DNA of 64,000 bases from Adiantum capillus-veneris (lineage: Eukaryota > Streptophyta > Polypodiopsida > Polypodiales > Pteridaceae): NCBI GenBank assembly GCA_014529385.2, contig CM043944.1:54226268-54290267 (forward strand). Reading direction: 5' to 3'. Numbering within the stretch: position 1 is the first letter of the stretch; each line of letters opens with the position of its first letter. Below the pieces are notes generated by a model. It made no database searches. It saw only the letters and a list, made by a program, of their open reading frames with translations, and was not told the origin of the DNA. Made by a program: the position numbers and the translations under genes. Shown in pieces: positions 33,425-45,509 of the stretch.

Positions 33425-34252
33425 GGAAATGTTGTAAACCACTATAAATCGATAATGAAAAATTTTGAGTTACTTACATTACTTAAAGAATGTAAAGTTA
33501 AGTTAACATTCAATCAACAAATTAAGGGTAGATCTAGCAAATGAGAAAGAAGTTCTCCATAGGAAGGGAGGATTCAAATATTTTAAATAAGATAGTTATC
33601 CAAAAACCAACTCACATTCCTTGTGCACAAGATAGCCTTCTTTGATAAGTGACCTATATATTGAAGTATTAATGTATGAGACTAATAGGAAGCCATAACA
33701 ACTCTTGATATGATACCTCTAAAAACCCTTTACATAATGCTAGTCAACTAGCTTAGAGTACAGAGGGGATACCTCTGGTGCAATGGTGGAAGCTTGTGCC
33801 AACCGCACATTGCTCAGAATGGCAAGAACACACCGAGCGCGTTCAGATTAGCAATGCTGGAATACACAGTACTTGTCAAATGATAATTTCTCTGAATGGT
33901 CGGTTAGAGCAAGTGCGTTCATGTTGACAAGGTGCATGGATGTATCTTTTATGGAATGGATTCAACTTGGTTTTTGAGATAATACAAAGGGTTTGTAAAG
34001 GTTTTTAAGATGTTCTCAACACTAAGAGCTTCTTGGGAAAAATTGAGTAGCAAGTAATTAGTAAGGAATTGTAGAAACCCCAACCAGATTGTATCCTTGA
34101 AAGTAAAGAGAAAACTCTTAGAAATAGAGTAATCCGGAACACTTGGTAAAGTGGAAAGATTATCCCACCAACGACACCACTAGAAATAATAAAACCTCTT
34201 CCCCCAATTTCGGTTGATATAAGGGCATCTCAAATTCCTAAGTTGGGGTGAT
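33425..34252 (+). other. Element G internal region after gag, no gene seen
   Basis: About 830 bp with no long ORF and no pol motif. It ends in the polypurine tract AGTTGGGGTGA (34241-34251) directly before the 3' LTR. The absence of pol is what makes G non-autonomous. Confidence 0.7.
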
Positions 34253-37200
34253 TGTAAGGTCTCTACCTTTCTAGCTGCAGAGAAATCTATTTAAAGCTTT
34301 AGGGAGAAAGCATTGGTCATTCAATCAAAATCAGATAAAAAAACTACCTCAAAAGCAGTTAAAAATGGTAGTTTTGGAATCTTAAGCACAACAAACCCCG
34401 GGCTAGAAATTTTCCACATTAAATTTGAACAGAAACTGACACTGCTAGTCCCTCCGAAAGATTCATTGTAAATTAAATTGCCAAGAAAAATTGAATGGTT
34501 GTAGTAATCATTACTTTTACTAAGGCCTCCCATATATTTTACAGATATTTACCAATTAAGCAAAAAATAGGTCAAAATTTAGCAAATTGATTTTTAAAGC
34601 TGGCAGGTGATGGGAGGGGTCATCAATGACCTGCCAGGGACATTAATTGCAGGACGGGGTGCTTGTTGAGTGTAGGGTTGTCTTGGGATGCAAGCTACTG
34701 CAATTTCAAGTGTGTGAGTGCCCAGAAACCTATAAATATGACCCCTTGCTTCACAATTTCAGACAGACTCGGAGTCCTAGCCATTTCTCTCTCACTTAGA
34801 GAGAACCATACTCAAAAATCACTAGAGAACAAAAACTCTAGCTGATTATCCACGGTAACTAGTCTAATCTCTTTTAATTAGCAAAATTAAGCTAATTTAA
34901 CTCTATTTTCTTAATTAATCTAATTAATTAAAAAGATTAATCCTCTTTATATTATAAGCTACTCTTTAACTCTTCATATTCTAATGATTACTTAGATTAA
35001 GATTAGGGATATAAATTTTTATTAATTATTAAGCCATATTAGGACTGAAATTATCCTTTTAGTCTTAAATTAAGGGTAGTTATACTAATTGAGCTTAGAT
35101 TAGTATAAGATAATTATAAAAGCTGGATTGGACTATTAAGAAGCTAGAAAAATTATCTCTTAATTTTTTGACTAGTTTTTGTAATTAATTAGGCAAAAAT
35201 TAGCTGTTTTTAATCAAAAAACTGATAAAAAACCTACTTAATTAGCTCTTAAATTTTTTTCTTAATTATCATAACTAGAAAAGGTTGTTTAAAAAATGGA
35301 GTAAATTACTCATTAATAGACAATTAATCTATATACTCAATTAAGCAGAAGTTAGCTATTTTTAACCAAACATTAAAGGGGGAAATTAATAAATCATGCT
35401 AGATAATTATGTGCTATTTATCAAAGTTAGTTTACATGTTAAGAAAGCGGTCATAATTATCTTAAGGTTTGAAAATTAATATAGCTATTTACCTAATTCA
35501 GATTAGATTAATTTTAGATGTAAATTGAATTGAAAAATTAGCTAAATAAGTTAGATAAGTATATAATAATTATTAGAGATAGAAATCATTATTAGAAAGT
35601 TTGCATAATTAGACCATGCACAAAATATTAGTCTAGCTAATTAATTAGGTTAAAATTATCTGCTTAATAAGCATAAATTAAAGAGGAAAACTAGCTAAAT
35701 CACTTAAATAATTATACAATAATTATTAAAGCTATAAATCATTGTTATAAAAACAACATAATTACGCCATGCACAAAAAGTTAGTTTAGCTAATTAACTA
35801 GGCTAAAATTATCAACTTTTAGCATAAATTAAATGGAAAAAATTAGCTAACTAGCTTAGATAATTATATAGTAACTATTAAAGCTAAAAATCACAATTAG
35901 AAAGCCAGGATAATTAGTTTATGCACAAAAAATTAGATCTAGCTAGTTAATTAGGCTAAAATTATCTGTTTTTAGGCATAAACTAAAGGGAAAAATAAGT
36001 AAATCATGTTATATAATTATATGCTAGTTATTAGAGCTAGATTACATGATAAAGACGTTGTGATAATTATATTAAGGTTAGATAAATAGTTTGATATTTA
36101 TCTAAGTCAAATTATACTATTTCTAGCTAAAAACTAAAGGGAAAATTAGTAAATCATGTTAGATGATTACATGCTATTTATCAAAGTTAGGTTACATGAT
36201 AAGGAAGTCATGATAATTATCTGAAGGTTAGAGAATCAATATAGATATTTATTTAAGTCAAATTATACTAATTTATCTAATAATTAAAGGGGAAAACTAG
36301 TAAATTATATTAGATAATTACATGCTACTTATCAGAGGTAGATTATATAATGAAGAAGCCATGATAATTATCTCAAGGTTAGAAAATTAGTATAGATGTT
36401 TATGAAAGTCAAATTATAGTAATTCATTAAAGAGGGAAATTAATAAATCATGTTAGATGATTACATGCTATATATAAAAGTTATATTACAAGATAAAAAA
36501 GTTTGATAATTATCTTAAGGTTAGAAAATTAATATAGCTATTTATCTAAGTCAAATTGGCCTAATTCTAGAGGAAAATTAAAGATGGAAATTAGATAATT
36601 AAGTTGAAAAGTTAAAAGATAATTACCAAAGGTAAAAAATATCATTACCTACTAGTGATAATTATACCATAGTTACTTAGTCAGTTTAGAAAAATATAAT
36701 TGACAAAAAGTTCTATTTTTAGCAAAAGATTAATTAAAATAAATAAACTTTGCGGTCGAAAGTTTCTAGGAAAATAGAGTAAGTGTAGACCAGTGATATA
36801 AAGTTGAGGAAATGAAATGTTTAAGAGAAAATAAACAGAATAAATATTAAGCTCAAAATAAGCCAATTTCAAGCTTAAAATTTGATGAGGAAATTAAGCA
36901 AAAGATATAGAAAATTAGTAGATCTTAGAAAACCCTTAGGGAAAGCTTTGGAAAAAGTTATCATATCCATATAGGCAAATAAAAAATTACTAAGTTAAGA
37001 ATTTACCAATTAAGACTACAAAGTTAATCTTGATTGGATTACGATTGAATACAAAGGTTAAGTTTAGCTTTTAAATAATTTACCTAATGATTAGACGTCC
37101 TTTTTATAAGGATAATAAGTTATGGCACCCAAAAGGACCCGAGCAAATCCTACATTTGATGATGAGGACAGAACTCCAAAAAGAATTAGAACCTCACACG

Positions 37201-38402
37201 ACAATGAAGCCGGGCCTAGTATTAGGCCTACTGATGAGAGTGTACATGCCCTGGTACTACAACAAATACCAGATCATTCCTAGGTGGGTCTTGGCTAAGA
37301 TTAAGTTTAAATAATTCAAGTTTTTTCTTAAGTATTAACACTGCATACGAAAAAGACGAGTAAGGAATTAGGAAATGTGAAATTGGCTTAATTATGGAAG
37401 GCACCTTCCAAGAAACCGACGTGCATTCTTTTATAAAGTAGGAAAGAGTTGTTTGGATTAAGGCTAGTTGAATTAAGAAAGGTATGATTGATCATCCTTA
37501 AGACAGCTTGTCTCAAAACACCTACGACGCCTTGGTATATTTTGATGATAATGATGGCTTTCCAGCCAAAGATAAGTCGGTTATCCACATGAGCAATGAG
37601 TTTCCACTCCATGTCATGTCTTGATGTTTCTACATAAGTTAGGATACCATTTTTATCCAAGGGGAGCCGCCCGATTGTATGGGAAACTGGTTTGGTGTAT
37701 GGGCACCCCAAACCTTGGGTGAGGGTTTATCCACCCCGGATTGTGAGCAAGAAACGATTGACGTTTTTCACCTTAGGTGGTCTTGAGACAAGAAGAGTAC
37801 TGGTCATGGTTATTATGGTCAATGTTTTTGATTGACGGTACCTTGTCTTAAGTTTAAAGATGTCTGTTTACTAAAAGAATTCTTTTTCAATGCTGTCATT
37901 AATACTTGATTGAAGGAATAACTGTGACAAAAGTTAAAAGAAACCATTATTTTAAGTGTTAAAACAATGTGATAGTAATTATAAAACAAAAGTATCATGT
38001 GTGAGTGTGTGGTGGTAAGTGCAATCATGGATGGGTGGACCTGATTGGTCAGGTAAATATCCATCCTTGCGCACTAAAAATGTTTAGAAAACTTCTTCAC
38101 TTGGAAGAGAAGTCCACCAGCGGCTGGGCCCTCACATATGTTAGGGAAAAAAAGCGTTGGTTGAGGCTACTTTAGCCCAATTTGTGGAAGTTATAGGACC
38201 AAAAGACTTTTGGATTTTTAAGATGTTATCCTGTTTTCGCTGCGAGACATGACTAGGTCTTCTTCTAGGGCTATAGACCCAAGCCATTGTCAATGGTAAA
38301 GGTATATTCCTTGGATTTTTCTTGTTTAGAGACTCTAATTTTTATTAGGCCTATCAAGGACCCCATCCCAATCTTGGTATTGGTAGGTTGAGGGACCTTT
38401 CA
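34253..38402 (+). repeat. Element G 3' LTR
   Basis: TGTAAGGTCTC to GACCTTTCA, 4150 bp. It is about 730 bp longer than the 5' LTR, mostly through extra AT-rich repeat units between 35000 and 36660 (TTAGATAATTACATGCTA and AAATTAATAAATCATG types). Its last 1.27 kb (from 37132) belongs to the tandem duplication. Confidence 0.88.
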
Positions 38403-38407
38403 TATTC

Positions 38408-39500
38408 AGCAAGCATACAAAAAGACCTTGACAAGTACCTTAACTTTTGTAAAAACTCATCAACTCCTTTGTAATTTTAGGACTCTTCATCATAAGCGAA
38501 CATTCCACTTTTGTAGGATTTGGAGCTATCGCATTCTCACTTACCTTATGGCCAAGAAGTATCACTCTAGCTCTTGCAATTTTACATTTCAAAGAATTGA
38601 GTTGACCCCCATTATCATCAATTCTTTTAAACAACATATCAAGTTTTTGCACATGAAGCATTCTATCACTGTAAACACAAAAATCATCCATAAAAACTTT
38701 TACAGAGCTTCCAAGGTAAGGCCCCAACACTTTGTCCATCCAACTTTGGAAGCTTGCATAAGAATTCATTAAGCCAAAGGGCATCTCCCTATAGCAAAAC
38801 ACCCCCGTGGGGTCAAAAATCTGATCTTCTTGTGATCTTCATATGCAATCCCAATTTGAAAATACCCACTAAAACCATCACATACCGAATATCTCTCATG
38901 ACCTTCAACAATGTCCAAAATCTCATCCTAAAAGGGAAAGGGATAGTGATTACTCTTTGTTGCCACATTCAATGGCTTATACTCCACACATATTCTCCAT
39001 TTATTTCCCTTTTTTGGAATTATAACCACAGAGAAATGCATTCTACATCATCCACAAGGTAGATAAAACCATCTTACAAAAGCTTACTCACCTCCATCTC
39101 CAATACCTTTCGCTGAATGGTGACCAATCTCCTTAGATTTTGAGCAACATGCTTTGCACCTTCTTTGGGCTTTATTTCATGAACAACACTCTGTTTTCCC
39201 CTCATTTGAACATAATATTTTGAAACAAACTTGGCATACTTATAAAAAAATGCATCATATGCTTCTCTCTCTCTCTCGACTAATCAGGTCACCTGCAAGC
39301 ATATCCATTAATTTAGCTTTTGGTACATTCGGCTCATGATCAGCCCTGTGGTCATTTTTTGATCTCATAGCATCTTCTTTATCACAATTCTCATCATATA
39401 CATGTATGCCACAAATATCTAAATCAAGACCAAGAAGACTCTCATCATAAACCTCATCATCAGTACATGTAGAGGATGCACTAGAAGAACCGTCACACAT
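38408..39500 (-). pseudogene. B reverse transcriptase, unit 1
   Basis: Minus strand in order: acidic lead (CDGSSSASSTCTDDEVYD), EGAKHVAQNLRRL, DGFIYLVDD, GHERYSVCDGFSGYFQI, CYREMPFGLMNSYASFQ, VKVFMDDFCVYSDRM (the catalytic Asp-Asp, about 38677-38697), LGHKVSENAIAPNPTKVE. This is gypsy RT. It ends at the insertion point of G; the rest is at 22635 and leftward. There are many stops, among them one before DGFIYL that unit 2 does not have. Confidence 0.87.
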
Positions 39501-39571
39501 GTTCGATTGCTTACCACACTATAGGCCAAGCAGAGCATCTACCACCTACCCCGGAGCAAAATATATGGCTA

Positions 39572-40708
39572 TTGAGCAAGACTCATAGTGAAAAAGAAGT
39601 GCAGACAAGAGCTCCACCAATGGAGACAAGACTAAGAACAAGAATAGTCAATGTCCACATCCATGAAATAGCCACTACAGCAAGAGGTGCAGAAAGTGAA
39701 AAGGAAGAAGAAGAGATGGTGGAGGAAGAGAGTCCTCTCAAAAGAAAAAAAAAGGGGAAAAAGGAAAATCTAAGGTAGATGATGCAAAAGCCTCAAAATG
39801 GCCACGCCCTACAATAGCAGCAAAGGAACCATTCCAAAAAGCATCAAGAGCTGGCTGAACTAATTGCAAAGTCAGCAACGGACTTGGAAGCTCTCCAAAC
39901 AAGGAATCAACACTAAGAGAAACAAGTCACAGTGACCACCTCTTCTCTACAAGAGTTTGCTTCTACAATCAACCGGCTACAAATTCAGCTCAACATTGCA
40001 AATGATCAGTTGGTATAGTCGGACTCTAGATGCCAATAGCAAAATATATTGTTAAACCATCTTGAGGACAACCCCATAGTAGCCACAGTATAGGGCACAA
40101 ATAAGGCATATAAAGCAGTGGAACAAAAAGTTAAAGACCTTAAGATGGAGCTAAAGCTAGAGCAAATGCAGAGAAGAGAATTCTACATCGGATTTATGCA
40201 TTTGAAGGAGAGATATCAAAAGGAAATTGACCAACTTAAAGCAGAATTGAGCAAAGCTCAAGCAGCTTCAATGAAACATGCCACCACACCAGGGGAAGAA
40301 CACGTAGATCCCGTAATGTAAGATAAAGACACCCTGCAATTTATGGACTTTGAAGACGCTACCACCAAAGAGGCCATTCTTCTAGAGCTACATATTTCTC
40401 ATGATGAAACTGGACCCTCTGCTCAACCAAAAAGCTTAACTGCTGAGAAAGAAGGGGAATTAAAGAAGCAGGTGGAAGAAGAGATTGAGACCATCGAGAA
40501 GGAAGCCATGCAGTGGAAAGAGCATATACTGCACTCCATCAGTGTCAACCTCCTCACACCATCCCATATCAATGAGGCATGGCATCAACAAGCTCTACCC
40601 TTTCTCCTCCTAAAGTTTGAAGTACTCCAAATGAAAGAGAGACTACTCAAGGATTTCCAAGCCAACCCAGCACTAGCACATCTCAAATGGCGAGAGATCT
40701 GTGGGTAA
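39572..40708 (+). pseudogene. Region H: broken coiled-coil ORF, unit 1
   Basis: Plus-strand pieces. A lysine-rich start (METRLRTRIVNVHIHEIA, then EEEE and KRKKKGKK runs) is followed by LAELIAKSATDLEAL and SLQEFASTINRLQIQLNIAN. Heptad-like EQKVKDLKMELKLEQMQRREF and YQKEIDQLKAELSKAQ come next (40118-40320), then 121 codons from 40343 (MDFEDATTKEAILL, KKQVEEEIETIEKEAM). It looks like one long coiled-coil protein broken by several stops. I recognise no family. A structural protein of a plant retroelement is possible. Confidence 0.45.
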
Positions 40709-41920
40709 ACCGTCACCCCAGGTATCTTATTTGCATACAAATATTCCAACTCATATCAAACAAGATCTTGTGTATACCAAGAGTCAGAAGTTGGCAGAAA
40801 CATGCTCTTCTCGAGCCCAGGTTACCACCACCCTCAAATAACCAACCCATAGAAACATACATGGTGGAAACATTATCCTCGACTATTTAGCCGTTTTGTG
40901 GAATTGTAGATCTAGAGTACATCATGTTGGTAATGATTGCACGAATGCTCCTAACTTTCTTGCAGACGTTTCACCGTGTAGTGCAAATAGATACATCATG
41001 GATGTCCTTTCTCAAGGTCTCAAGGGCTTATGCTATAATATGCTAGGCCAACCTCCGAATAAGTACTCCATGGATTCTATGCTAGGATGATGTTTCTACC
41101 ATCCTACTATATGAAGACATTTGAAGATTCATTCTACAAGGGATTCTTCACTAATTAGTCCAAGATCTTTGCCCCGTCATCACCAATCTGTGAACGAGAT
41201 TTGTCAGCTACTTCGTAGTTGAGCAAAGAAATAAAGTAACCATGTAGTTTATGTCCATTGAAGATAAGGAACTCTATCTCATATACCAACAAGGTCTCTA
41301 GCAGCATTCACAAAGATCAGTGGCAAGGAAACATAGACCACTACTTAGCAGCCTAAGTAGGTGTGTCGTGGACGACGCAAAGGAGGGGGAGAATTTTATC
41401 TGCTTAGCTAACAAGAGCCGGAGAAAGAGTAACAAGAGCCATATAAAGAGTATCAGAAGGGACACCACTTGTTTTTTAAAGCCAATTGAATGTATTAAAC
41501 CCCTTTGTATTACTAAGAAATCCCGCAAAGTCCAAAGCCATTTTAATATTATTGATTGGCAACAAGTCTAGAGGGGTTGAGGGCTCTAAGTTTGTAATCA
41601 TATGTAGTTTTTAAGCTTTGTATTGAGCCTAAATAGCTAGGAATCCACTCTTTGAACCTTGGCTAAGGTATAAAAGCCAAATTTTGTAATTAAGAAACTA
41701 AGTTTTTGGGGATAATGAAAGTAAGCATTGCTATAGAAGCTCAACGTGAGTCTACCATTTCTTTGATTCCTCCTGTCTCTCTTGTACGGTGTTGCATTGC
41801 TAATCCGAGCATACCAATGTGTTTGGAGGTGAAAGATCTTCCATTTAATGTAAGTTTCTTGCAATGAAATTGTGTTTTTAGTCGTACTAACACAAGATGA
41901 TTTTGCTTCCTATGCACAAT
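40709..41920 (+). other. Region H distal part, unit 1: purine tract and TATA signal
   Basis: There is no believable gene. An AAGGAGGGGGAGAA purine run (about 41379-41392) and TATAAAAG (41669-41676), followed by transcript-like sequence, resemble the 3' end of an LTR element with a U3 promoter. I find no TG...CA-delimited LTR. The same signals recur in unit 2. Confidence 0.3.
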
Positions 41921-43204
41921 AAAGGACCCGAGCAAATCCTACCTTTGATGATGAGGACAGAACTCCAAAAAGAACTAGAACCTCACACGACAATGAAGAC
42001 GGGCCTAGTATTAGGCCTACTGATGAGAGTGTACATGCCCTGGTACTACAACAAATACCAGATCATTCCTTGGTGGGTCTTGGCTATGATTAAGTTTAAA
42101 TAATTCAAGTTTTTTCTTAAGTATTAACACTGCATACGAAAAAGACGAGTAAGGAATTAGGAAATGTGAAATTGGCTTAATTATGGAAGGCACCTTCCAA
42201 GAAACCGACGTGCATTGTTTTATAAAGTAGGAAATAGTTGTTTGGATTAAGGCTAGTTGAATTAAGAAAGGTATGATTGATCATCCTTAAGACAGCTTGT
42301 CTCAAAACACCTACGACGCCTTGGTATATTTTGATGATAATGATGGCTTTCCAGCCACAGATAAGTCGGTTATCCACATGAGCAATGAGTTTCCACTCCG
42401 TGTCATGTTTTGATGTTTTTACATAAGTTAGGATACCATTTTAATCCAAGGGGAGCAGCCCGATTGTATGGGAAACTGGTTTGGTGTATGGGCACCCCAA
42501 ACCTTGGGTGAGGGTTTATCCACCCCGGATTGTGAGCAAGAAACGATTGACGTTTTTCACTTTAGGTGGTCTTGAGACAAGAAGAGTACTAGTCATGGTT
42601 ATTATGGTCAATGTTTTTGATTGACGGTACCTTGTCTTAAGTTTAAAGATGTCTGTTTACTAAAAGAATTCTTTTTCAATGCTGTCATTAATACTTGATT
42701 GAAGGAATAACTGTGACAAAAGTTAAAAGAAACCATTATTTTAAGTGTTAAAACAATGTGATAGTAATTATAAAACAAAAGTATCATGTGTGAGTGTGTG
42801 GTGGTAAGTGCAATCATGGATGGGTGGACCTGATTGGTCAGGTAACTATCCATCCTTGCGCACTAAAAATGTTTAGAAAAATTCTTCACTTGGAAGAGAA
42901 GTCCACCAGCGGCTGTGCCCTCACATATGTTAGGGAAAAAAAGCATTGGTTGAGGATACCTTAGCCCAATTTGTGGAAGTTATAGGACCAAAAGACTTTT
43001 GGATTTTTAAGATGTTATCCTGTTTTCGCTACGAGACATGACTAGGTCTTCTTCTAGGCCTATAGACCCAAGCCATTGCCAATGGTAAAGGTATATTCCT
43101 TGGATTTTTCTTGTTTAGAGACTCTAATTTTTATTAGGGCTAGAGACCTATCAAGGACCCCATTCCGATCTTGGTATTGGCGGGTTGAGGGACCTTTCAT
43201 ATTC

Positions 43205-44300
43205 AGCAAGCATACAAAAAGACCTTGACAAGTACCTTAACTTTTGTAAAAACTCATCAACTCCTTTGTAATTTTAGGACTCTTCATCATAAGCGAACAT
43301 TACACTTTTGTAGGATTTGGAGCTATCACATTCTCACTTACCTCATGGCCAAGAAGTATCACTCTAGCTCTTGCAATTTTACATTTCAAAGAATTGAGTT
43401 GACCCCCATTATCATCAATCCTTTTAAACAACATATCAAGTTTTTGCACATGAAGCATTCTATCACTGTAAACACAAAAATCATCCATAAAAACTTTTAC
43501 AGAGCTTCCAAGGTAAGGCCCCAACACTTTGTCCATCCAACTTTGGAAGCTTGCATAAGAATTCATTAAGGCAAAGGGCATCGCCCTATAGCAAAACACC
43601 CCCGTGGGGTCAAAAATCTGATCTTCTTTTGATCTTCATATGCAATCCCAATTTGAAAATACCCACTAAACCCATCACATACCGAATATCTCTCATGACC
43701 TTCAACAATGTCCAAAATCTCATCCTAAAAGGGAAAGGGATAGTGATTACTCTTTGTTGCCACATTCAATGGCTTATAGTCCACACATGTTCTCCATTTA
43801 TTTCCCTTTTTTGGAATTATAACCATAGGGAAACACATTCTACATCATCCACAAGGTAGATAAAACCATCTTGCAAAAGCTTACTCACCTCCATCTCCAA
43901 TACCTTTCGCTGAATGGTGCGCAATCTCCTTAGATTTTGAGCAACATGCTTTGCACCTTCTTTGGGCTTTATTTCATGAACAACACTCCGTTTTCCCCTC
44001 ATTTGAACATAATCTTTTGAAAAAAACTTGGGATACTTATAAAAAAATGCATCATATGCCTCTCTCTCTCTCTCTTGACTAATCAGGTCACCTGCAAGCA
44101 TATCCATTAATTTAGCTTTTGGTACATTCGGCTCATGATCAGCCCCGTGGTCATTTTTTTAATCTCATAGCATCTTCTTTATCACAATTTTCATCATATA
44201 CATGTATGCCACAAATATCTAAATCAAGACCAAGAAGACTTTCATCATAAACCTCATCATCAGTACATGTAGAGGATGCACTAGAAGAACCGTCACACAT
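43205..44300 (-). pseudogene. B reverse transcriptase, unit 2
   Basis: Copy of 38408-39500. It keeps a longer open stretch at 44107-43817 (LAGDLISQEREREAYDAFFY to LLQDGFIYLVDD), where unit 1 has a stop in place of glutamine. The RERERE run is a coding (CT)n microsatellite. Confidence 0.87.
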
Positions 44301-44419
44301 GTTGGATTTCTTACCACACTATAGGCCAAGCAGAGCATCTACCACCTACCCCGGAGCAAAATATATGGCTATTGAGCAAGACTCATAGTGAAAAAGAAGT
44401 GTAGACAAGAGCTCCACCA

Positions 44420-45509
44420 ATGGAGACAAGACTAAGAACAAGAATAGTCAATGTCCACATCCATGAAATAGCCACTACAGCAAGAGCTGCAGAAAGTGAC
44501 AAGGAAGAAGAAGAGATTGTGGAGGAAGAGAGTCCTCTCAAAAGAAAAAAAAAAGGGAAAAAAGGAAAATCTAAGGTAGATGATTCAAAAGCCTCAAAAT
44601 GGCCACGCCCTACAATAGCAGCAAAGGAACCATTCCAAAAAGCATCAAGAGCTGGCAGAACTAATTGCAAAGTCAGCAACGGACTTGGAAGCTCTCCAAA
44701 CAAGGAATCAACACTAAGAGAAACAAGTCACAGTGGCCACCTCTGCTCTACAAGATTTTGCTTCTACAATCAACCGGCTACAAATTCAGCTCAACATTGC
44801 AAATGATCAGTTGGTATAGTCAGACTCTAGATGCCAATAGAAAAATATATTGTTAAACCATCTTGAGGACAACCCCATAGTAGCCACAGTATAGGGCACA
44901 AATAAGGCATATAAAGCAGTGGAACAAAAAGTTAAAGACCTTAAGATGGAGCTAAAGCTAGAGAAAATGCAGAGAAGAGAATTCTACATCGGATTTATGC
45001 AGTTGAAGGAGAGATATCAAAAGGAAATTGACCAACTTAAATCAGAATTGAGCAAAGCTCAAGCAGCTTCCATGGAACATGCCACCACACCAGGGGAAGA
45101 ACACGTAGATACCGTAATGTAAGATAAAGACACCCTGCAATTTATGGACTTTGAAGAAGCTACCACCAAAGAGGCCATTCTTCTAGAGCTACATATTTCT
45201 CATGATGAAACTGGACCCTCTGCTCAACCAAAAAGCTTAACTGCTGAGAAAGAAGGGGAATTAAAGAAGCAGGTGGAAGAAGAGATTGAGACCCTCGAGA
45301 TGGAAGCCATGCAGTGGGAAGAGCATATACTGCACTCCATCAATGTCAACCTCCTCACACCATCCCATATCAATGAGGCATGGCATCAACAAGCTCTACC
45401 CTTTCTCCTCCTAAACTTTGAAGTACTCCAAATGAAAGAGAGACTACTCAAGGATTTCCAAGCCAACCCAGCACTAGCACATCCCAAATGGCGAGAGATC
45501 TGTGGGTAA
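44420..45509 (+). pseudogene. Region H: broken coiled-coil ORF, unit 2
   Basis: Copy of 39572-40708. The first ORF is longer here (128 codons from 44420) because one stop and one indel of unit 1 are absent. The 67- and 121-codon coiled-coil stretches (44919 and 45144) are kept. The distal part (45510-46720) repeats the purine run and TATAAAAG (46469-46476). Confidence 0.45.

Larger units (their letters stand above)
22636..38402 (+). mobile_element. Element G, gag-only LTR element with giant LTRs
   Basis: A plus-strand element delimited by TGTAAGG...CTTTCA LTRs and flanked by a perfect TATTC duplication (22631-22635 and 38403-38407). It is inserted in the RT of B. It has a tRNA-Met-type PBS, a broken gag and a polypurine tract; no pol is seen. 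It resembles large non-autonomous LTR elements (LARD or TR-GAG types). The two LTRs are about 10% different in the stretch I compared by eye, so it is old. Element F is nested in its 5' LTR. Confidence 0.88.
37132..41920. repeat. Tandem segmental duplication, unit 1 (4.79 kb)
   Basis: Direct repeat with 41921-46720. Unit 1 contains the end of G's 3' LTR, the TATTC target duplicate, B's RT fragment and the coiled-coil region H. The repeat starts at AAAGG (37132-37136). The same AAAGG is at the junction (41921-41925) and at the end (46721-46725). Confidence 0.93.

Noticed and set aside
41669-41676. TATAAAAG as promoter of a host gene
   Set aside because: No gene follows before the duplication junction, and the surroundings are element debris.
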